Positions 60,401 through 64,000 of a DNA stretch of 64,000 bases are shown here, one piece after another (position 1 is the first letter of the stretch; each line of letters starts with the position of its first letter). Source of the DNA: Anaerococcus urinomassiliensis. Its GTDB lineage: Bacteria; Bacillota; Clostridia; Tissierellales; Peptoniphilaceae. The translations under genes and the position numbers were made by a program. The notes beneath the pieces were generated by a model. That model was given only the letters and a program-made list of their open reading frames with translations. It searched no databases and was not told the DNA's origin. The DNA lies in the NCBI RefSeq assembly GCF_900128425.1, contig NZ_LT635782.1, positions 1,680,475-1,744,474 on the forward strand. The letters run 5' to 3'.

Positions 60401-61633
60401 ATGGACAAAAGAATTGAAAATTTTGCCAAACTTGCTGTTGAGTTTGGTGTTAATGTTAAAGATGGTGAAGATGTTTTAATCACTTCTCCTGTTGAAAACC
60501 CAGATCTTGCTAGGCTTATTACAAGGGCCGCTTATGAAAAAGGTGCTAGGAATGTTTCTATTGATTGGAGAGATGATGCTATTACAAGACTCACTTACGA
60601 AAACCAAGATCAAGAAACGCTAAATGAAGTTCCTGCTTGGAAGATTGAAAAGTTAAAATATCAAATAGCTGACAAAAAATCAAACAGAATTTCAATCTAT
60701 GCCGAAGACCCAGATCTATTAAACGGTCTTGATGAAGCTAAGATTTCCGAAGCAGTTCGTGAAAATTCAAAAGCTACCAAAGAATTTGTAAAATATACTA
60801 TGAATGATATTGTAAGCTGGCTTGTAATATCAGTTCCAACCAAAAAATGGGCAAAAAAAGTATTCCCAGACCTTAGCGAGGATGAAGCTTATGACAAACT
60901 TTGGGAGACAATTCTTACAGTATCAAGAGTCGAAGAATCTTGGGAAGATACAAAAGCAAATTGGTCAAAACACATTGAAACACTCGAAGAAAAGGCAACA
61001 TACCTAAACGACCACCAATTTGACAAGGTTCACTACGAATCATCAAATGGAACAGACCTTTGGGTCAAACTTCCAAAAGATCATATTTGGATGTCAGCTG
61101 GCTCAAAAAATGCCAAAGGCGACCTATTCATACCAAATATGCCAACAGAAGAAGTTTTCACAGCTCCACAATATGATGGAGTAGACGGCAGACTAGTTGC
61201 TTCAAAGCCACTTGTTTACAATGGTGTCGTAATCAACGACTTTGAATTTACCTTTGAAGGTGGAAAAGTAGTAGATTTTGATGCAAAAGAAGGTAAAGAA
61301 ACTTTAGAAAAAATGTTAGATTCTGATGAAGGTAGCAAATACCTAGGAGAAATAGCCCTAGTTCCTTACGACAGCCCTATCTCAAAGTCAAACATTCTAT
61401 TTTACAACACCCTATTTGACGAAAACGCATCATGCCACTTCGCCCTTGGCAAAGCATATCCAACATGTGTAGTAGGCGGAGCAGACCTAGATGACAGTGA
61501 GCTTAACGGCAGAGGAATAAACGACTCCTTAATCCACGAAGACTTCATGGTAGGAACAAGCGATCTAAAAATAACTGGCTACAAAAACGAAGAAGAATAT
61601 CCAATATTTGTTGATGGTAACTGGGCAATTTAA
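60401..61633 (+). CDS. M29 aminopeptidase (AmpS/PepS/AmpT family)
   Basis: A 410-residue metallo-aminopeptidase. 'LARLITRAAYEKGARNVSID' and 'NMPTEEVFTAPQYDGVDGRL' (metal ligand Glu), 'LGEIALVPYDSPISKSNILF' (second Glu) and 'NASCHFALGKAYPTC' with the His ligand are family hallmarks, followed by 'LIHEDFMVGTSDLKITG'. Cytoplasmic. AGAGGA precedes the ATG and a terminator follows. Confidence 0.95.
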   Translation: MDKRIENFAKLAVEFGVNVKDGEDVLITSPVENPDLARLITRAAYEKGARNVSIDWRDDAITRLTYENQDQETLNEVPAWKIEKLKYQIADKKSNRISIYAEDPDLLNGLDEAKISEAVRENSKATKEFVKYTMNDIVSWLVISVPTKKWAKKVFPDLSEDEAYDKLWETILTVSRVEESWEDTKANWSKHIETLEEKATYLNDHQFDKVHYESSNGTDLWVKLPKDHIWMSAGSKNAKGDLFIPNMPTEEVFTAPQYDGVDGRLVASKPLVYNGVVINDFEFTFEGGKVVDFDAKEGKETLEKMLDSDEGSKYLGEIALVPYDSPISKSNILFYNTLFDENASCHFALGKAYPTCVVGGADLDDSELNGRGINDSLIHEDFMVGTSDLKITGYKNEEEYPIFVDGNWAI

Positions 61634-61643
61634 TTGATACTAG

Positions 61644-61697
61644 AAAAGGGATATCTTGTATAATAGACAAATCTATCTTACAAGGTCTCCCTTTTTT
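61644..61697 (+). terminator. terminator of the M29 aminopeptidase gene
   Basis: A stem of GGGA and TCTTGTA paired with TACAAGG and TCCC around a large loop is followed by six T (61692-61697). Confidence 0.75.
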
Positions 61698-61741
61698 CTA
61701 ATTACTATTGCTATCTAGTTATTTATAAATCCAGAGGATTG

Positions 61742-62440
61742 TTATCTGCTTGCAATTATTCCTATTATAGAAGAAATAGCTATAAGAATTGGAGCTAGGA
61801 TTCCTACGTCTGTATAATAAGAAAGACCAGCCAAGACTACTAGCATTATGAAATTTGTAAGTATTATAGCCTGGTATCCCTTGTAGCCTTTTTCGTAATA
61901 CTCGCTTTTTTTCATTTCGTCAGATTCTTCTATAAATTTTTTATTAAATTTTAAATCAAGGGTATCTGTTTTTCTATTTGGCTCTATCTTTTGTATAAAC
62001 TCATAATTTTTTTGAAAAATCACTGATATTAGGATTATGTAAACTATAAGAGAAGCTATGAGAATCACCATTTCTCTTAGATTAATCCAAGATTCTGGAG
62101 AATAGACACCCATTGACATGCCCCACATAGACCCTAGACCAAAGATTATAAATATACTTATATCCCTTACCATCAAGCTTATATTAGTATACTTAGTAGG
62201 TATTGGATCTTCGCCCTCAAGTCCTTTTTCTATCTCTATCTTAGATTTTCTATAGAAAACATATGAAATTAAAATACTAACTATCATAACTGAAATAACT
62301 ATAGCAAATACATTTTTGATTAGGAAAAATTTAATACTTTTTCCCAATTCTGTTAGACCTACATTTTCAAATAGCATTCCAGAAAATGCACCCACTAAAA
62401 GTCCAGCTATTAATAATAACACAAATTTTTTCTTATTCAT
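61742..62440 (-). CDS. DUF3169-like membrane protein
   Basis: A 232-residue membrane protein from the ATG at 62440, which has GGAGG seven bases upstream; the longer frame adds 11 residues encoded within the XRE gene. Six predicted helices are arranged in pairs; a hydrophilic segment 'KIEIEKGLEGEDPIPTKY' lies in the first loop. This layout matches DUF3169 proteins, commonly paired with an XRE regulator. It overlaps that gene by eight bases. Function unknown. Confidence 0.8.
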   Translation of the reverse strand: MNKKKFVLLLIAGLLVGAFSGMLFENVGLTELGKSIKFFLIKNVFAIVISVMIVSILISYVFYRKSKIEIEKGLEGEDPIPTKYTNISLMVRDISIFIIFGLGSMWGMSMGVYSPESWINLREMVILIASLIVYIILISVIFQKNYEFIQKIEPNRKTDTLDLKFNKKFIEESDEMKKSEYYEKGYKGYQAIILTNFIMLVVLAGLSYYTDVGILAPILIAISSIIGIIASR

Positions 62441-62642
62441 TATCTTCCTCCAAAGTAAAAATATCCTCAACACTCACATCAAAAACTTTAGCAAGACTTA
62501 GAGCAACCATTACAGAAGGATTGTAATCTCCTCTTTCTATAAGGCTTATGGTCTGCCTAGACACTCCTACCAGCCTTCCTAAATCTGTTTGATTAATTCC
62601 TTTTTCCTTTCTCAAAAAGGAAAGATTATTAATTAGTTTCAA
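62433..62642 (-). CDS. XRE-family helix-turn-helix regulator (TTG start)
   Basis: A 69-residue single-domain regulator: 'NNLSFLRKEKGINQTDLGRL', 'VGVSRQTISLIERGDYNPSV' and an acidic C-terminal tail 'IFTLEEDNE'. The start is TTG at 62642 with AGGAGGG immediately upstream. It resembles YvaO/SdpR-type compact regulators of neighbouring membrane proteins. Two matching inverted repeats lie in its promoter, suggesting autoregulation. Confidence 0.92.
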   Translation of the reverse strand: MKLINNLSFLRKEKGINQTDLGRLVGVSRQTISLIERGDYNPSVMVALSLAKVFDVSVEDIFTLEEDNE

Positions 62643-62656
62643 CTAACCCTCCTATT

Positions 62657-62708
62657 TTTGACAAGTATCTTTGTCATTATTATATATTTGACAACTTTAT
62701 TTGTCAAA
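62657..62708 (-). promoter_or_regulatory. consensus promoter flanked by two XRE operator-like inverted repeats
   Basis: Minus-strand TTGACA (62702-62707), exactly 17 bases, TATAAT (62679-62684). TTTGACAA-N6-TTGTCAAA (62687-62708) overlaps the -35, and TTTGACAA-N6-TTGTCATT (62657-62678) overlaps the start point; the two are 30 bases apart. Confidence 0.82.
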
Positions 62709-62715
62709 TCAAAAT

Positions 62716-62745
62716 AAAAAAATCGACATGAATATATCATGCCGA
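62716..62745 (-). terminator. terminator of nagB
   Basis: Minus-strand stem TCGGCATGA/TCATGTCGA (one G-T pair), 5-base loop, then seven T. Confidence 0.88.
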
Positions 62746-62759
62746 AATTTATTTATATC

Positions 62760-63482
62760 TTAGCCTTGGTAAGCATCTTCATCTACAAACAAATATACAT
62801 TTGGGTGTAGGTGTAAGAAGCTTGCTGGGAATTCTGGATAAATGGTGTCTTCTTCTATGATTCTTTTTACAACTTCATGTTTATTTTTGCCACTTGCAAG
62901 AACAACTAACATTTTTGCATTGAAAACATCTGCCATACCCATTGATATAGCATATTTTGGCACATCATCTTCGCTTTCAAAGAATCTTGAGTTTGCCTTT
63001 ATTGTTTCATCTGATAGCTTGATGATTGATGTTCTTTGATTTAGTTTTTCTGCTGGTTCGTTAAATGCTAAGTGACCGTTTGGTCCAAGGCCTAGGATTT
63101 GTACATCTCTTTGACCGAATTCATCTAAGAGTTTGTCATATTCCTTGGCATATTTTTCGTCTGCTTCTGGTGCATATGGCAAGTGAGTTGCACCTTCCTT
63201 GAAACTTACTTTGTTAAATAAGTTTTCGTTCATAAAGTATTGGTAAGATTGGTCGTTTTCCTTGTCAATGCCAATATATTCGTCTAGGTTTACGCTTTTT
63301 GAATATTTGAAGGAAATCTCACCCTCTTTTTCAGCCTTAGCTAAGTTCTCATATAAACCGATTGGTGTTGATCCAGTAGCAAAACCAAATTTTGCTTGAG
63401 GTTTGTCAATCAACATATTGACGATAAGATCAGCAGCTTTTTTGCTCATTTCGTCATAATCTTTTGATACTATTACTTTCAT
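62760..63482 (-). CDS. nagB: glucosamine-6-phosphate deaminase
   Basis: Converts glucosamine-6-phosphate to fructose-6-phosphate and ammonia. The 240 residues fit NagB. 'FGFATGSTPIGLYENLAKAE' binds phosphate, 'KSVNLDEYIGIDKENDQSY' holds the active-site Asp, and 'VQILGLGPNGHLAFNEPAE' the catalytic Asp/His loop. Monocistronic with its own terminator. It would complete GlcNAc use with NagA encoded at 15.2 kb. No cre site was recognised upstream. Confidence 0.96.
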   Translation of the reverse strand: MKVIVSKDYDEMSKKAADLIVNMLIDKPQAKFGFATGSTPIGLYENLAKAEKEGEISFKYSKSVNLDEYIGIDKENDQSYQYFMNENLFNKVSFKEGATHLPYAPEADEKYAKEYDKLLDEFGQRDVQILGLGPNGHLAFNEPAEKLNQRTSIIKLSDETIKANSRFFESEDDVPKYAISMGMADVFNAKMLVVLASGKNKHEVVKRIIEEDTIYPEFPASFLHLHPNVYLFVDEDAYQG

Positions 63483-63607
63483 TTCTTATCCTTTCATCAC
63501 TTTTTGCTTATATTATACTTCATCGACCAAACAATTAATATGAAAGTACTTTTACTTTCTATCTTTCTAATAAATAGGCACAAAAATAGAGCAAGGATTT
63601 TGATATG

Positions 63608-63642
63608 TACCCTCTTTACTGGACAAACCAGTAAGGAGGGTA
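63608..63642 (+). promoter_or_regulatory. hairpin sequestering the transposase ribosome site
   Basis: TACCCTCTTTACTGG (63608-63622) pairs with CCAGTAAGGAGGGTA (63628-63642) with one mismatch and a 5-base loop. The right arm contains the AAGGAGGG ribosome site of the transposase gene. Transcripts entering from outside would fold and hide it; such control is known for other insertion sequences. Confidence 0.7.
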
Positions 63643-63647
63643 TTTTT

Positions 63648-64000
63648 ATGAAATATAGTTATGAATTCAAAAAAGAATGCGTACAATTGTATAGAGAAGG
63701 TAAATGGCCTGATACACCTGAAGGAGCTAAAGAAAAAAACTTTCATGATTCAATTAGAACATGGTTTAAGTTAGAAGAACTTCATGGACCAGAAATTTTA
63801 AAACACGGAAATAATATTAATTGGACTGCTGATGAGAAATTAGAAATGATATCTAAAGTGTTAGCTGGAAATTCCATAAAATCTATAGCAATCGAAAATG
63901 GAATCAATGATGGACAACTTTATTCATGGGTTAACAAGTATAAAAATTATGGATATAATGGTCTTGTGAATAAAAAGAAAGGCCGTAAATCTAAAAATAC
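63648..64000 (+). CDS. IS3-family transposase OrfA, 3' end outside window
   Basis: An open frame runs from the ATG at 63648 to the window end (117 codons seen). 'YEFKKECVQLYREGKW' and two helix-turn-helix segments, 'DSIRTWFKLEELHG' and 'DGQLYSWVNKYKNYGYNGL' with 'NKKKGRKSK', match the IS3/IS150-type OrfA DNA-binding protein. AAGGAGGG lies seven bases upstream. No frameshift in the visible part. Confidence 0.88.
   Translation, partial: MKYSYEFKKECVQLYREGKWPDTPEGAKEKNFHDSIRTWFKLEELHGPEILKHGNNINWTADEKLEMISKVLAGNSIKSIAIENGINDGQLYSWVNKYKNYGYNGLVNKKKGRKSKN

Larger units (their letters stand above)
63606..64000 (+). mobile_element. IS3-family insertion sequence, left end (truncated by window)
   Basis: The left end is taken as TGTACCCTC at 63606. 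It contains an inverted repeat and the start of a transposase OrfA. The right end and the integrase-domain OrfB lie beyond the window, so the exact terminal repeats and family group cannot be confirmed. Confidence 0.75.

Overview
The window is a low-GC, Gram-positive chromosome segment. It is most like a Tissierellia/Peptoniphilaceae anaerobe (Anaerococcus-type). This rests on base composition, strong AGGAGG ribosome sites, the sufCBDSU order, the gltX-cysS-rlmB-NYN neighbourhood, CAP-domain secreted proteins and a sugar repertoire suited to host glycans. The assignment is inference, because no rRNA or other phylogenetic marker is present. Nearly all of the window is coding, and no tRNA, rRNA or CRISPR array was seen.

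0-13 kb: a xylose/xyloside regulon. A divergently transcribed ROK repressor (12144-13256) shares a palindromic operator with a long leftward operon. That operon holds two GH31 glycosidases, a mannose-family PTS transporter (EIIB, EIIC, EIID, EIIA), xylose isomerase, xylulokinase, aldose epimerase and a small transaldolase. A foldback repeat sits between xylA and xylB. A 5'-truncated YczE-like membrane protein opens the window.

13-27 kb: a host-glycan locus, all on the minus strand. In order of transcription: MglB-type binding lipoprotein, MglA ATPase, MglC permease, alpha-L-fucosidase, BadF/GlcNAc-kinase-family kinase, LacA, LacB, DeoR regulator, a Gfo/Idh oxidoreductase broken by an in-frame stop, AgaS, NagA, LacC and LacD. 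Terminators and promoters divide it into at least three units. Together the genes can be read as ABC import, 6-phosphorylation, deacetylation, deamination/isomerisation and the tagatose pathway, without a dedicated PTS. NagB lies at 62.8 kb.

27-34.5 kb: folA, a YbaK-type tRNA-editing protein, a glutaredoxin-like protein, a 590-base gene-poor stretch with dispersed palindromic repeats, the Suf Fe-S operon and HPr.

34.5-44.9 kb: Xaa-His dipeptidase, glycosyltransferase, membrane-anchored C39-like peptidase, HemZ, a LytTR/DUF3021 pair with direct repeats upstream, CpXC and PPC proteins, an ECF S component, an unknown His-rich protein, and two secreted proteins sharing a C-terminal module. Two foldback mobile repeats lie here.

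44.9-52.9 kb: an ABC exporter pair, ClcA, an aromatic-exporter-like protein next to a nucleoside-hydrolase-like protein lacking catalytic residues, a RelE-type toxin-antitoxin pair, and a YtrA-type GntR/ABC operon.

52.9-64 kb: a translation cluster (gltX, cysS, rlmB, NYN nuclease) ending in an unusual sigma-70 gene, then PepF, an M29 aminopeptidase, an XRE/DUF3169 pair behind a consensus promoter, NagB, and the left end of an IS3-family element running off the window.
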